Assembly (NCBI GenBank): GCA_946894095.1
Contig: OX335657.1
Coordinates: forward strand, 17,980,001-18,044,000
From: Incurvaria masculella
Taxonomy: Eukaryota; Arthropoda; Insecta; Lepidoptera; Incurvariidae
Length of the DNA stretch: 64,000 nucleotides
Direction of reading: 5' to 3'
This document shows positions 31,072 through 42,589 of the stretch, one piece after another (the stretch's first letter is position 1; every line of letters begins with the position of its first letter). The position numbers and the translations under genes were made by a program. The notes beneath the pieces were generated by a model. That model did not search any database. It saw only the letters and a program-made list of their open reading frames with translations, and was not told the DNA's origin.

Positions 31072-31616
31072 GAGACCATACAAATATTTTGCCCGCAGCA
31101 AAAAAGAAATGCCTTCAGTTGTGGAAGGAACATTTCGATGCCATGTCACTAGAAAAGGGAATTTGGTATAGAACCATTCAGAGCGAGCCCCCCCAAATAC
31201 CTTGGTTCCATAATCTAAAACTTAAGAGGAAATATTTAGTTCTTTCCTTTAGGTTGCGTTCCGGCCACATTCCGCTTAACAAGTTTGCACATCTGATGAG
31301 GAAGGTAACATCACCAAACTGTGACGTCTGTGGAGTACCTGAGGATGTGTATCATGTTTTGGCGGAGTGTGTGCGGGCCGCGGCCGAGACGAACGCGCTA
31401 AATATTAATAATTTTAATATCGGCAACTACCAGACAATTTTATGTCTGCCAGCTTCGGAAAAGGCAATCAGAATTTATTATTTCGTTAACCTAGTTTTAA
31501 GTAGAAGAGCTTAAGTTGTATTAGACCTGAGTTGTAGCTAAGACCTAACAGGGCTGACATGGTCACTTCGTGTACCCAAGCCCTTTAAAATAAAGATTAA
31601 AAAAAAAAGAGACCAT
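31072..31616 (+). pseudogene. 5'-truncated LINE 3' end with target-site duplication
   Basis: The insert (31080-31608) is flanked by the 8-bp duplication GAGACCAT (31072-31079 and 31609-31616). It carries AATAAA at about 31589 and ends in poly(A). Its open frame (31089-31514, 141 codons) is the C-terminal end of a Jockey/I/R1-type ORF2: FRLRSGHIPLNKF at 54-66, then a zinc-knuckle-like CX2C-X7-H-X4-C with C78, C81, H89 and C94. Endonuclease and RT are lost by 5' truncation. The intact frame, tail and duplication mark a recent insertion. The start Met is likely internal to the original protein. Confidence 0.85.
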
Positions 31617-31648
31617 GAGAAAAATATTCCAAATGAACCTTAATTTAG

Positions 31649-31963
31649 AAAACCGGCCAAGTGCGACTCGGACTAGCACTCAAAGGGTTCCGTACGATCG
31701 TAAAATATTTAATACAAAAAAATTACGTTTTTTTTTGTACGGGAGCCCCCTTTAATTTTAATTATTTTTTAATCTTATCTATTTGTTGTTCTAGCGGCAA
31801 AATAAATACACAATCTGTGAAAATTTCAGCTGTCTATCTCTTACGGTTACTGAGATACAGCCCTGTGACAGACGGACGGACGGACGGACGGACGGACGGA
31901 CGGACAGCGGAGGCTTGGTAATAGGGTTCCGTTGGCACCCTTTGAGTACGGAACCCTAAAAAA
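31649..31963 (+). mobile_element. ACGG-repeat interspersed element, copy 8
   Basis: Full length with nine or so ACGG units (about 31873-31906) and both hairpin arms intact. Confidence 0.85.
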
Positions 31964-32313
31964 CCAATATGAATTCTTGTAATCCTTGGTGACAAAATAA
32001 GCTTTTGATATTAGTTTCGAAACATACTTTAAAGGAATGATGATTGCCACCTATCGTTCTAACGGAGAAGATTGCTTCGTTATTGCGCTGAAAATTGCTC
32101 CAATTACGGGGAAATTTCCCTAACTAACTGGCACACTTTCAAGCGTCCTGGAACCTTGCTGTTTTTGACTAAGTATGAAAAAAGATTAGTGTTGACGTTC
32201 TTACATTTTAGATTTTTAACTAATTGAAAACACGATGCAAATAAATTTTAGGGTTTTCGATTTTTAAAAATTGTGCGGAGTGAGATTACGGACATTAGAT
32301 ATGCGAAATGAGA

Positions 32314-32613
32314 AAAAAACCGGCCAAGTACGAGTCGGGCTCGCACACGAAGAGTTCCGTACCATCGAACAAGATTTAACACAAAAAAATCACGTTTTTT
32401 GTATGGAGACCCCCTTTAATTCTTATTATTCTTAAATGTTACCTGCTACCATATATTTGTTGTTAAAGCGGCAAAAATAATAGACACTCTGTGAAAATTT
32501 CAGCTGCCTACCTATTACGGTTCACGAGATACAGCCCTGTGACAGACGGACGGACAGCGGAGGCTTAGTAATAGGGTTCCGTTTTTTACCCTTTGGGTAC
32601 GGAACCCTAAAAA
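32314..32613 (+). mobile_element. ACGG-repeat interspersed element, copy 9
   Basis: Full length with only three ACGG units; the hairpin arm has TTTTTA in place of GGCA. It lies 350 bp from copy 8 in the same orientation. Confidence 0.85.
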
Positions 32614-32760
32614 GTCTCAGAACAAAATAACTTTTTATTTATTAATAAATGTAAACTCGAATCAGCACGGAAAGCAATGTTACTTTGTCGTTACTAGCAA
32701 TAACTGAAAAATACTTCTTCATTCCCTCTCCCCGTTGACCATACCTACAATTGTTTCACT

Positions 32761-33520
32761 TTTTTTTATGCGACCTGACATGGATGGCTAATACCACACA
32801 ACTACCGTTATGGTATTAGCCCAATACACCACATTCCCGAAGGAATTAGGTGCCATGCCAGGACCTTGCCTTTATGAGCACGGCTACATTGAACTGGATG
32901 GAAAACGCGGACAATTTTTCATTGCCGCTTCGACCATCTTTTCATCCAATGCGATGGTACCAACCCGGGCGGGTTTAAGCCCCTACCACCTAGTAGGGGA
33001 AGGGGACCTACAGTTTTACATGGGTTCCGAACCATGGAGCAGCTCGCATTCGTGACGAAATACACGTATCAAACTCGGAAAGAGAAAGACAGTGGTGCAA
33101 GTCGGAAATGAACCCAGAGTGGGCAGTCTGAGTTCTCACCGAAATTGGCGTTTACGGCAAACCGATCGACTGGCGTTTTCTCCAAACTCCATACAAGTTT
33201 TTACTAGATATTCTGTGGTTTTACTTCTTCAATCTGTCAAAGTCAAACGCGGACTTCAGATTTGTATGAAAACGCGGAGTGGACGTAAACGGCAACGTCG
33301 ACGTATTTACGGCAACGTTGAGTAAGCTGTCAAATCAAGCTCGGACTCGCAAATGTTAGTTCGCTTAACGCCCGCTGCGCGCGCTCTCCTATTTCTCCAT
33401 ACATTTGAAAACGCCAGTCGATCGGTTTGCCGTAACGCCAATTTAGGTGACAACTTAGACTACCGGCTCAGGCCTCTGGTACGCTAGTCCAGTCCCCGCG
33501 CCACTAGGCTACGAGCCGCT
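32761..33520 (-). mobile_element. tRNA-headed SINE interrupted by MITE-G
   Basis: Minus-strand copy. It starts with the T-run and ATGCGACCTGACATGGATGG, continues through the shared body, and ends in the Pol III head whose reverse reads TAGCCTAGTGGC (A-box) and, split by the insert, GGCCTGGGTTC (B-box part). MITE-G sits between AACCCAG and GCCTCTGG (about 33120-33472). Confidence 0.8.
33120..33472. mobile_element. MITE-G nested in SINE
   Basis: Inserted inside the SINE B-box region. The left end AGTGGGCAGTCTGAGTTCTC and the right end, whose complement starts CTGAGCCGGTAGTCTAAGTT, pair imperfectly. Further in, GGCGTTTACGGCAAACCGAT and its mirror are clear. This copy defines the element's limits best. 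Confidence 0.75.
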
Positions 33521-33663
33521 CAATCATTCTCGCTTCTTCATTCTCTCTTGCCGTTGACCATACCTACAATTGTTTCACTTAATTGTACGTATTAATTTGA
33601 AGCCTCCTTGCTTACATTCGTGCAAAATGCTCACATTTAATCATTTATAATTCGCCACCAGAA

Positions 33664-33842
33664 TTATGTTTCTGATATTTTGCACATTAAATAAATCAAT
33701 TGATAGCTATATCTGTAGGTTTTTTTTAACGTTTCTTATATCCATGGTATACGCTTTTAAACATTTTCATAAAAATCTTCAGACGTCGCTCTCAGTCGAT
33801 TTATTTAAGGTGTAAAATATCAGAAACATATTTCTTAATTTG
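33664..33842. mobile_element. Small foldback element
   Basis: TATGTTTCTGATATTTTGCA at the left is mirrored by AAAATATCAGAAACATA at the right, and the adjoining TTAAATAAATC/GATTTATTTAA also pair. Weak similarity to 56780-56885 suggests a second, decayed copy. Confidence 0.6.
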
Positions 33843-33930
33843 AGTGAGGAATCAGGCACGAGCCATTGTATGGAACTCGATCACCTCATTAACCTCTTTA
33901 GAATCGCTCGTAAGCTATGCTTCCCATTGT

Positions 33931-34312
33931 CAGCCTCAATGGCCCAGTGGTGCGACACTCCCGCGATCGCTCTCCGAAGTTAAGCAACGCTGGGTCCGGT
34001 CTGGTCTTGGATGGGTAACCATTCGGCCGTTGAGAGAGGCTGGCCGTGGTTCGGATTCCACCTTAAACTGTAGGTCCCCTTCCTTACTTACTAGGTGGTA
34101 GGGTAAATCCCGCCCGGGTTGGTACCATCGCATTGGATGAACGATGGTCGAAGCGGCAATGAAAATTGTCCGTGTTTTCCGTCTAGTTTAATGTAGCCGT
34201 GCAATATAAGGAAGGTCCTGGCATGGCACCTAGTTCCCATGTGGTGTGTTGGGCTAATACCATGACAGAAAGTGTGGTATTAGCCATCCATGTCCAGTCA
34301 CATAAAAAAAAA
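33931..34312 (+). mobile_element. 5S-headed SINE, full length
   Basis: Complete head, body and poly(A) tail, very close to the copy at 24401 but with the normal tail region (TAGTTCCCATGTGGTGTG) in place of the palindrome. Confidence 0.85.
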
Positions 34313-34378
34313 TACAAACCTCGTTTACAAATGATTTGTAATATTCCAATAAATAACATGCAGACACAGAAATTTTAT

Positions 34379-34491
34379 GTCTAATACAAGATAAAATATA
34401 TCATGTAAATTAGCATAGTAGTTTTCGAATGATCAGTAAACTAGGTTTGTATGGGGGGCGTAGTTAACTGATGCTTACGGGCCCACCTTAA
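34379..34491. mobile_element. TTAA-3 MITE right-end fragment
   Basis: GATCAGTAAACTAGGTTTGT and the terminus TTACGGGCCCACCTTAA match the right end of the copies at 46321 and 47647. Confidence 0.65.
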
Positions 34492-34548
34492 GCCCGGAAG
34501 AATTAGGTCCATCCCTACTAAATACTATTCTTACATTTATACTAACAC

Positions 34549-34720
34549 TAGCTGCGGTACCCGGCTCCGCTCGGGTCCAAGTCGTTTTGGACTGATGTTG
34601 AACTGAATTATTTCCTAGATAAAAAGTAGCCCAAAGGGCTGGTCGAAAAGGCTGGTCTGGATGTAATTTATCTACGACTTTTAAATCATAGCGGGTGGAG
34701 CCGGTATGGCTTAATTAAAT
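34549..34720 (+). repeat. Dispersed CCCGGCTCCGCTCGGGT repeat
   Basis: Begins CTAGCTGCGGTACCCGGCTC; non-coding; same family as 23085 and 16955. Confidence 0.5.
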
Positions 34721-34885
34721 AAGAAATATTCTAACATTGCCATTTATAATACATAGGGCGCACTATAAGTTTTCGGAACTGGCCACTTCGCTAAACAATA
34801 TCGAAAAAGTAATTAAGTAATTTGGAATTATAACTCATAGGGTCGAGTGCACGAAAGGGCAAACAATCAAAATCATCGTCAACTT

Positions 34886-34951
34886 AAACACGTCACTTTA
34901 TATGGACAACATGGAAGGAACTCTATGCGGTTCACTAAAAGTGACGTGTTT
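34886..34951. repeat. Short hairpin element, copy 1
   Basis: AAACACGTCACTTT and its exact complement AAAGTGACGTGTTT bound 66 bp containing TATGGACAACATGGA and TGCGGTTCACTA. Each arm carries a CRE-like TGACGT. Confidence 0.7.
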
Positions 34952-35079
34952 GAACATTATTTAACTCATCCCTCTCTTTTGAACAATTAAATTCAAAAGT
35001 GGTTCTGTTTAGTGATGGAAATCTAATCAATGTTAACTGTGCCGACAGATGGCGTCACAATCAACGTCAGCGTATGATT

Positions 35080-35145
35080 AAACATGTCACTTTGTATGGA
35101 CAGTATTGAATGAACTCCATGCGGTTCGCTAAAAGTGACGTGTTT
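35080..35145. repeat. Short hairpin element, copy 2
   Basis: Same 66-bp unit 194 bp downstream, with one arm changed (AAACATGTCACTTT). Confidence 0.7.
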
Positions 35146-35333
35146 GAACATTGATTAACTCAGCCGTACTTCGTATCAAATAACCGACTCGGGAACAAAA
35201 TTTCTCGCACTGACTACCATGACTTAAAATTGTTCCTTGCGAAAAAGGTTTTGCCATTAAACTATTACGTAAAAAAAACATTAAAATTATATGCGAGATA
35301 AATAAAACAGAAAAACAAATTGAGTTCTCAGGA

Positions 35334-35405
35334 TTCGAACTTGAACCCTCCCTCGAACAAAACATATTTGAACCAGTCGGTTATACGCGCTATGCCAACT
35401 GGCTC
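35334..35405 (-). repeat. tRNA-like pseudogene or SINE head
   Basis: In reverse it reads GGAGCCAGTTGGCATAGCGC, an A-box region, and later CAAGTTCGAATCCTGA, a good B-box. The middle is over-long and I cannot draw a cloverleaf. Confidence 0.4.
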
Positions 35406-37241
35406 CTCGCTTTTGTCGCGAAAATTGTTAATCGTTTCTATTTTAGAGATATTTGGAAGGCGGGCAAAGTGACGCCGCACGTAGCGCCGCCATGCGCCAC
35501 AAAATTGGTATTAATTTAGTTTGAGAGTAATTTAATTGATATTGCTCAGCCCTTAGGATATTTAGCGTGATGGTATGTACCTTAAAGCGTTCTCCGCGAT
35601 GTTCTCTTGAAATTGGTTTAAATCGCATCTTGATCTGTTTTGTGGTTACGGAGATTATCTCGTGCATGTGGACAGACGTTGCCTTTTATATAAGTAGAGA
35701 AGAGATTATGTAAGTGAAAGTGTGTTTCTTTAACGTGTTTTTTCGCAAGAGATGGTTAGTGGAACGGAGGCTTCTTTTTAAACCCGGGTTATAGCCGGAG
35801 CCAGATACCGCAGCTAGTACCTTTACAAATTACTTAAACCTTTTAAAACTTTTCAATGGGTACTCTGAAATTCCGACCTTAACAAAACTTCCCCTAATAA
35901 AAACTTGTATACTTACCGCGACCTCGGGCTAACCCTGTCGTCGGTTGATTTTATAAATCTTTTGCAGGTACAAAGACAATTTAAAGGTCTTCCGACTTTA
36001 TCCTCCGACTTTTCGGGATTTTTCTGAAATTTTAACTTTTAAATTTTTAATCGAAAGTTATCTCGTTGTTTCTTATTCCTTGGAACCTCTTTCAAATTAA
36101 CCCATTGATAAAATTGAGCCAATTTTGACGAAAGCAATGAAATCTACAAAAATAGTCTCGGATTTATGCTGGTAACCCTTCTGAATTGTTTTCGAAACAT
36201 CACAGTTACAAGCTCACATCAATAGTTGAAATATCGATAATTTTACGTATTTAATGGATACCAAATTACCGTTATCTCATCAATTTGAGTTTCTGGTTGT
36301 GATATCCTGCTTCCAACGAATGTCACGACCAAAAAAATTTTCAGATTTATAATGCTTCAAATGTAGATGTCGCTGAAACTCAAATTAAAGTTGAAATATC
36401 GTTTTATTCGTTATGTTGAATTTTATTAAATTTACTCAAATAAAAAAAAATATTTTTTACATACAATAGAAGCAAAAAAACAATTTTATAAATTTCAACA
36501 ATACATATTAGTAAGTTAGTTACAGATTTCCGACGCTGAAATGAAATATTGTCTTTGTTTTATTGTAAGATTATACAATGCCTGCCCTGCTTGCCAGGCC
36601 ACCATGGGTCGTGTCAAATTTAAGCGCACAGTAACGCACTGGTTAGACGAGCAGGGACTTGAGGCTTGTTAGCAACTGCTCACACCAATGGTGTAATAAT
36701 GTGGCATAGTTATTAATAATAGCTACTATCTTTAACAAAAACTATAAACGAAATGTAATAGTATTACAATAACAGGTTCCCCTTTTTTGTCAATTTCTAA
36801 ATCATCCGATACATCTACTTAACTACATATATGCATCCAAAGCCGTTTCTTTCCATTGCTATTTATATATACATATATTTATATACAGCCTACAACACAT
36901 TTTTATGTATATATAAACTATGATTTTTTACTTAAATAAATATGGACATATTTTTAATAATAAATAATAAATTTTTAATAAGGACATAGACATACTTTTA
37001 TTTTTATATCAACCACTGTTACTGAACGCAAATATACTTCCTGGAAAACGGGCAGAAGCCTTGTATAGGAGCTATAAATGGACATAAAAGCTGACAGCGC
37101 AACCGCAAGTCTTATACCATTGTTTTCAGAACCCACTGAAATATTGTACAATTTCATTACGTAATATTTCTAAATAAATAAATATAGATCAATGTAGCCG
37201 TGTTCATAAATTGCAACTAATTCCTACGGTGTGTTGGACCA
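35406..37241. other. Long AT-rich stretch without genes
   Basis: About 1.8 kb with no coding frame, splice pair or clear repeat ends, apart from a CCCGGGTTATAGCCGGAGCC-type scrap near 35785. Confidence 0.45.
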
Positions 37242-37791
37242 TTAAGGTGGCCCATCCCGCTCATCTCCCCATACAAAAGGGGAAAGAAGATCACGCCCAT
37301 ATTTCTTGTCAGAGATCCAAAATGTTGCTCAAAATTGCTTTATTTGATCGAACTAGATGTCTGATGACCATTGGCATTGTAAAATTGTGTTTGGTTTCAA
37401 AGTTATAACGTCCGAAAGTTCGAATTTTTCGCGCGTTTTATACAATAACTTTGGAGGTGGATTACGCAATGATAAAGTAAGAACATCTTAAAAAGATTAG
37501 TCATCAGACATAGCTTATTTAATCAAGATTTATAATCTATTTGGTTTTTGTTAGATTTATGACTACACCGGTCGTGGTTTACTTTTAGCTATAAGTTGTT
37601 TTGAAATTAAAATTTTCGTAAATCTTACCAAATCATACACTATGCACATTGTCTTTGTTGTGGACAGGTTGCATCTTCCTCATCACGGAGCCTGTCTTAT
37701 TCTTTGAAACAGAGAAGGTCCCAGAGCGCAACAGCAGGGTTTTGTACCGTGCCCGCAAATGAGTTAGGCCCGCCGGGTTGGGCCACCTTAA
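37242..37791 (+). mobile_element. TTAA-2 MITE, copy e
   Basis: Full-length (550 bp) with TTAA ends; minor changes include GCAGGG for GCACGG near the right end. Confidence 0.85.
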
Positions 37792-38479
37792 CGCGACGGT
37801 GGTTGTGGTAGGATTCATTAAGAATCTACCCTTCATGAATTGTTGTCGTGACAAATCCTAAGCTAAAGAATAGGCACCTTCGTGTCCTTGCAATGTTAAG
37901 TAATTTAAAATTCAAAACACCTTAAAAAGTAAAAGTTGTCGGTGGATGAAAGGAGTTTGAGCAGATCGTGAACGAAATGCAAATTGGACTCCATTTGTGA
38001 GTGAAACAAAAGAAAAGTGCTTACACAATAAGTGCGTGCTGCTCGTAGTGTGGAGAACAACCAGCATAATCGGTGATCTTTACTGTCTACTGTTTTATAT
38101 TTGACACTTCTATTGATGCCTTGTTATTTGATGTAATTTTAATTTCTGTGACAAATTTATTTTTTATTTTTATTTATTTATTTACACACACCAGTACAGA
38201 TAATCATCGATATTAAGAAAAGGACAATAGCTAACTTAATTGTATACAATATAAAATAAAAACGAAATTCTTAACTGTACTAGCGAGAGGCTGGTAAGAT
38301 TGATCGTATTCTGCCACCTAAACTGGTCACAAGGCTGTTTTATAGTCCTAATATCCTGACAATTCTATTGATGCTATGAATTGAATATTTATTATTGTAT
38401 TTAAATTATTACTATATTTTCTTTAATTTTCTATTTTGATTGACAATCATTTTTTATGCTAGCATTGCTGATTTTGTAA

Positions 38480-38655
38480 AATTTAAGTGTAGTTATGAAT
38501 TATTTGAAAAGTGAGCCTTTTGCCATGATGGCGACCAATAATGAACTTTCTATGCTTTAATTTTAATTGTATTTAATTGTAATTGTACATTTTTGACGAT
38601 TCCAAGTCTTTCCTGAGGCCCAAAGAAGGATTAATAAATACAAATACAAATAACG
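38480..38655 (+). mobile_element. LINE 3' UTR remnant
   Basis: CTGAGGCCCAAAGAAGGATT is followed by AATAAATACAAATACAAATA, an AATAC-type tail. No ORF remains upstream. Confidence 0.45.
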
Positions 38656-39484
38656 TATAGCACTGTATGTTTTAATCATTTACATGTTATTGGAATAAAA
38701 ATATTTTATAGAAATGACTGTTATTTCATAAATTTGACGTTATCCAACGGAATCTATCATTAAAGCATTTTAATTTGATTTTAAATAAATGTTAAACAAA
38801 AATAAAATGTATTTTAAATAGTGGTTTTCAATTGATTTGTATATACATTTGTACGGAAAACACCTTAACATGAGCTGTCTCATATGCGTATGATTATGTT
38901 AGCACTTTGATCAAGTAGTAATCTCATATCACTTGCTTTTTCGTAATTACCTATCTCCAGGCACACTTTTTTACGCCACCTTCAATACTCGTATGTATAC
39001 ATTTTCGTGTTTTAGTAATGGATCGTTTTTAAGACAGATCTTTATACTTGTTACCAATTATTTCTTCCACATGTGTTTTATTGTCTACCTTTGTTTTTCC
39101 TTCATTAATAAATACATAAAAAACATAGCTTACTAAGCGTTCTTAACCTTAAAAACCTTTTTCCCAAAGTACACAGACGCAGACGCTTGGCGCTCACGCT
39201 GCCACTAGCGGCGCCGACGAAATTCGAAAACCGTCTGAAAATGTACGGAGCGTGATTGAAAATCCCTTCAGCGACCTCGGCGTTGGCGCCGTGAATACCA
39301 ATGCGGACGCTACCTACTTCCGGCGCGCATAACTTTTTATTACATGCGTACAAATTTCATTGGGCCCCATATTTGTTTATTGAAATAAAAAAGTTTCCCT
39401 CACCCCTTTACTTCGCCGCTCTACGGAGACGGAAAGCATCGAACATGGAAAGCAGGAGTGGCCACCGAAACTCATGTTTCAGGT
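38656..39484. other. Gene-free stretch with GC-rich part
   Basis: 39170-39330 is GC-richer (CACTAGCGGCGCCGACG) and open on the minus strand for 82 codons, but no motif or splice pair supports a gene. Confidence 0.4.
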
Positions 39485-39863
39485 CTTTCTGTTTAATGGC
39501 TAATACCACACAACTTCCGTTATGATATTAGCCCAATACACTACATTCCCGAAGGAATTAGGTACCGTGCTAGGACCTTCCCTTTATGAGCTGGATGGAA
39601 AACACGGACAATTTTTCATTGCCGCTTCGGCCATCTTTTCATCCAATACGATGGTACCAACCCGGGCGGGCTTAAACCCTACCACCTAGTAGGGGAAGGG
39701 GACCTACAGTTTTACATGGATTCCGAACCATGGAGCAGCTCGCATTCGTGACGAAAATGCACTTATCGAACTCGGAAAGAGAAAGACAGTGGTGCATGTC
39801 GGATTTGAACCCAGGCCTCTGGTACGCTAGGCCAGTCCCCGCGCCACTAGGCTACGAGCCGCA
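39485..39863 (-). mobile_element. tRNA-headed SINE, minus strand
   Basis: Nearly complete: tail piece GGCTAATACCACACAACTTC, body with an internal deletion before CTGGATGGAAAACACGGAC, and an intact head. In reverse the head reads GCGGCTCGTAGCCTAGTGGC and CCTGGGTTCAAATCCGACA. Confidence 0.8.
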
Positions 39864-40756
39864 TTTAGTGATTCATACACTGAGTGTAGCGCCGTCCAGT
39901 CGGTTCGCTTACAGTCACTCACTCACTCAGCTCCTGTACTCACGAAGCGAGCACGAGTTCAATTCATAGACAAAAGGGAAGCAATTACCCTTTGCTTTCG
40001 CATGACATCAAAGCTGATAATTTTTTGTTGTACATAGCTGAAAAATTATCACGCTATAACTCAGTACCTGATAACTACGCGCGAGAATGGCGCTTTTCGA
40101 AGCCCAAACTAGCCGATTGTCTTGTTCCAAAGTGTGATGTTCATTATTTTCTGCCGAGTACTGCAAGAAAGTTTGTGGTGAGTCACAGGTGATTGTGAAT
40201 CACCGACGAATGTGAATTTCAAGATAACGTCCCCTGATGTTCGCGAGTTCCAACGATAGTTCACGCACATGACGCTATTTGTTGCAAATATCCTTAGATT
40301 TTTCACGCCCCGAATTCGTAAGCGAAAAAAATGTCCGGCGCTACTATTAGTGTATTATCACCGAAACGTGGCTGCGTTGCCGCGAAAGAGTGAGTTTCGA
40401 CACCACTCCTGTCTTTCTTATTCCATGACGTAAAGGCACTAAAACATCCGCGGGCCACGTAGGGAGATAAAGCCGAAGTGTGGTCCAGGCGAGGGAAATT
40501 CGATTTTCCTCGCGAGACCGGAGCGAGTTTCGTCATCTACGATTTTCCCGAAAGGCGACGTTCAGATGCAGAATTACTTTCTCGAAGAGGTAGAATAAGA
40601 AATGTGTTTCCTTGAATAGCGGTGGGTCCGCTAGGAATATCTGGGTGAAATTGGAGTTCAATTTCATTTCGACACGACCAGCTTAGTGAGAAATGGGTCG
40701 AGGTGACAGGTGTCTGGAATACCTACTCGGATAATTCGGCATCGTATCTACCCATC
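39864..40756. other. Stretch without a supported gene
   Basis: A 77-codon minus-strand frame at 40303-40536 (Met in ATGACGAAACTCGC) lies in moderately GC-rich DNA, but I recognise no domain. Part of the segment resembles 1490-1610. Confidence 0.35.
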
Positions 40757-41305
40757 TTAAGGTGGCCCATCCCGCTCATCTCCGAATAAAAAAAGGGAAA
40801 GAAGATCACGCTCATATTTCTTGTCAGCGATCCAAAATTTTGCTCAAAATAGCTTTATTTGATCGAACTAGATGTCTGATGACCATTGGCATTGTAAAAT
40901 TGTGTTTGGTTTCTAAGTTATAAGGTCCGAAAGTTCGAATTATTCGCGCGTTTTATCCAATAACTTTGGAGGTGGATTACGCATTGATAAAGTAAGAATA
41001 TCTAAAAAAGATTAGTCATCAGATATAGCTCATTTAATCAAGATTTATAATCTATTTGGTTTTTGTTAGATTTTTGACTACAGCGGTCGTGGTTTACTTT
41101 TAGCTATAAGTCGTTTTGAAATTCTAATTTTCGTAAATCTTAGCAAATCATACACTATGCACATTGTCTTTTTTGTGGACATGTTGCATCTTCCTCATCA
41201 CGGAGCCTGTCTTGTTCTTTGAAACAGAGAAGGTCCCAGAGCGCAACAGCACGGTTTTGTACCGTGCCCCGAATGAGTTAGGCCCGCCGGGTTGGGCCAC
41301 CTTAA
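40757..41305 (+). mobile_element. TTAA-2 MITE, copy f
   Basis: Full length, TTAA ends. CATACAAAAGGGG is changed to AATAAAAAAAGGG near the left end. Confidence 0.85.
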
Positions 41306-41432
41306 GGAAGCTCAAGTGATAACCGCTCCAAAGAATATTATTTTCAAAATAAGATCACCAACTTAAGTCGTACTTAAAAATTTACTTTGCTAGTGTTCTT
41401 TGGTAGTATGCTCTGTGTTGTATTTAATTTCA

Positions 41433-41670
41433 TTTATTTATTCAACTTATGGTAATAAAACTATAGTCATATCACAATTTGATTGATCCGCGGATCAACT
41501 CAGTGAAGAAGAACCCGCAAAGAAACGTCACTGGTCTATAATTTATAATTTTAAAATACAATTTTATTAACATAATACACTTATGAATGAATACCTAAAT
41601 GCTACTGCCAAACTTACATTTTTGGTAGAACGGTTTAAGGCAAACAACTAAAGACTACGATTACGCTTTT
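41433..41670 (-). mobile_element. LINE 3' end, minus strand
   Basis: In reverse it carries AACCGTTCTACCAAAAATGT, ACGTTTCTTTGCGGGTTCTT and CCGCGGATCAATCAAATTGT, then AATAAAT. It is the same 3' end as at 45352-45620. Confidence 0.65.
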
Positions 41671-41672
41671 GT

Positions 41673-42049
41673 CAGCCTCAGTGGCCCAGTGGCGCGACAC
41701 TTCGGCGATCGCTCTCCGAAGTTAAGCAACGCTGGGTCCGGTCTGGTCTTGGATGGATGACCATTAGACCGTTGAGAGAGGCTGGCCGTGGTTCGGATTC
41801 CACGTTAAACTTCCTTCCTTACTTACTAGGTGGTAGGGTTAATCCCGCCCGGGTTGGTACCATCGCATTGAATGAACGATGGTCGAAGCGGCAATGAAAA
41901 TTGTCCGTGTTTTCCATCCAGTTCAATGTAGCCGAGCAATATAAGGAAGGTCCTGGCATGGCACCTAGTTCCCATGTGGTGTGTTGGGCTAATACCATGA
42001 CAGAAGGTGTGGTATTAGCCATCATGTCCAGTCACATAAAAAAAAAAAA
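41673..42049 (+). mobile_element. 5S-headed SINE, full length
   Basis: Complete head, with CAGTGG for CAATGG, an 8-bp deletion before the body (AAACTTCCTTCC), and an intact poly(A) tail. Confidence 0.85.
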
Positions 42050-42179
42050 CAACCCACAATGCGAACAGTCTGATAATATAAATTAATTAACCTAATAACC
42101 TACGAAATATACATATTGAGCATTTATTTCAAGGTTATTCGGGAGAAAACGCCTGTTATACATTGTCCTTACCAATGGA

Positions 42180-42530
42180 AAATGCACCTCGCAGCTGAAT
42201 AACGCTGTCCCTCCGTCTCCTTTCTACCATCGCGCATCGCTCAACGCGGAACAGGCAGAGAATGCACCCATTCGCTGTCGACATTCCAAAAATAAGAACC
42301 ACCCGATCATTTAGATATTATATTTGTCTATAAGGTCGGTGATCTACGTAATCGACTGCCCGCCGAGATATTTCCCTCAAAATACAACCTGGGGTCCATG
42401 GTGTGAAGAAGCACCTGGCCGGGCGGCATGGTTTTCGCAGCCCCCGTCGCACACGGCATACGAAACTCTTCCAGGAAACTGTTCATGCCACTAACTACGC
42501 TCACAATGCACTAATCCCAGGTCTTACTCG
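42180..42530 (+). pseudogene. LINE ORF2 C-terminal fragment
   Basis: Frames broken by stops and shifts read MHPFAVDIPKIRTTRSF, then RNRLPAEIFPSKYNLG, then KHLAGR-like sequence. This is the R-HP-V...F-R...WN-LP--VFP--YN pattern found at the C-terminus of CR1/Jockey-group ORF2. A second copy of the same region lies at 59590-59900. Non-functional. Confidence 0.6.
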
Positions 42531-42589
42531 CTTATAATAATCTATTCCAGAATACTGATATTTTCTCATCAAAAAAGTATATTTAAAAA

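Larger units (their letters stand above)
32714..33580. repeat. 48-bp direct repeats flanking a SINE
   Basis: 32714-32761 and 33533-33580 are near-identical (three mismatches), sharing CCGTTGACCATACCTACAAT and TGTTTCACTT. They lie just outside the tRNA-headed SINE. Confidence 0.85.
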
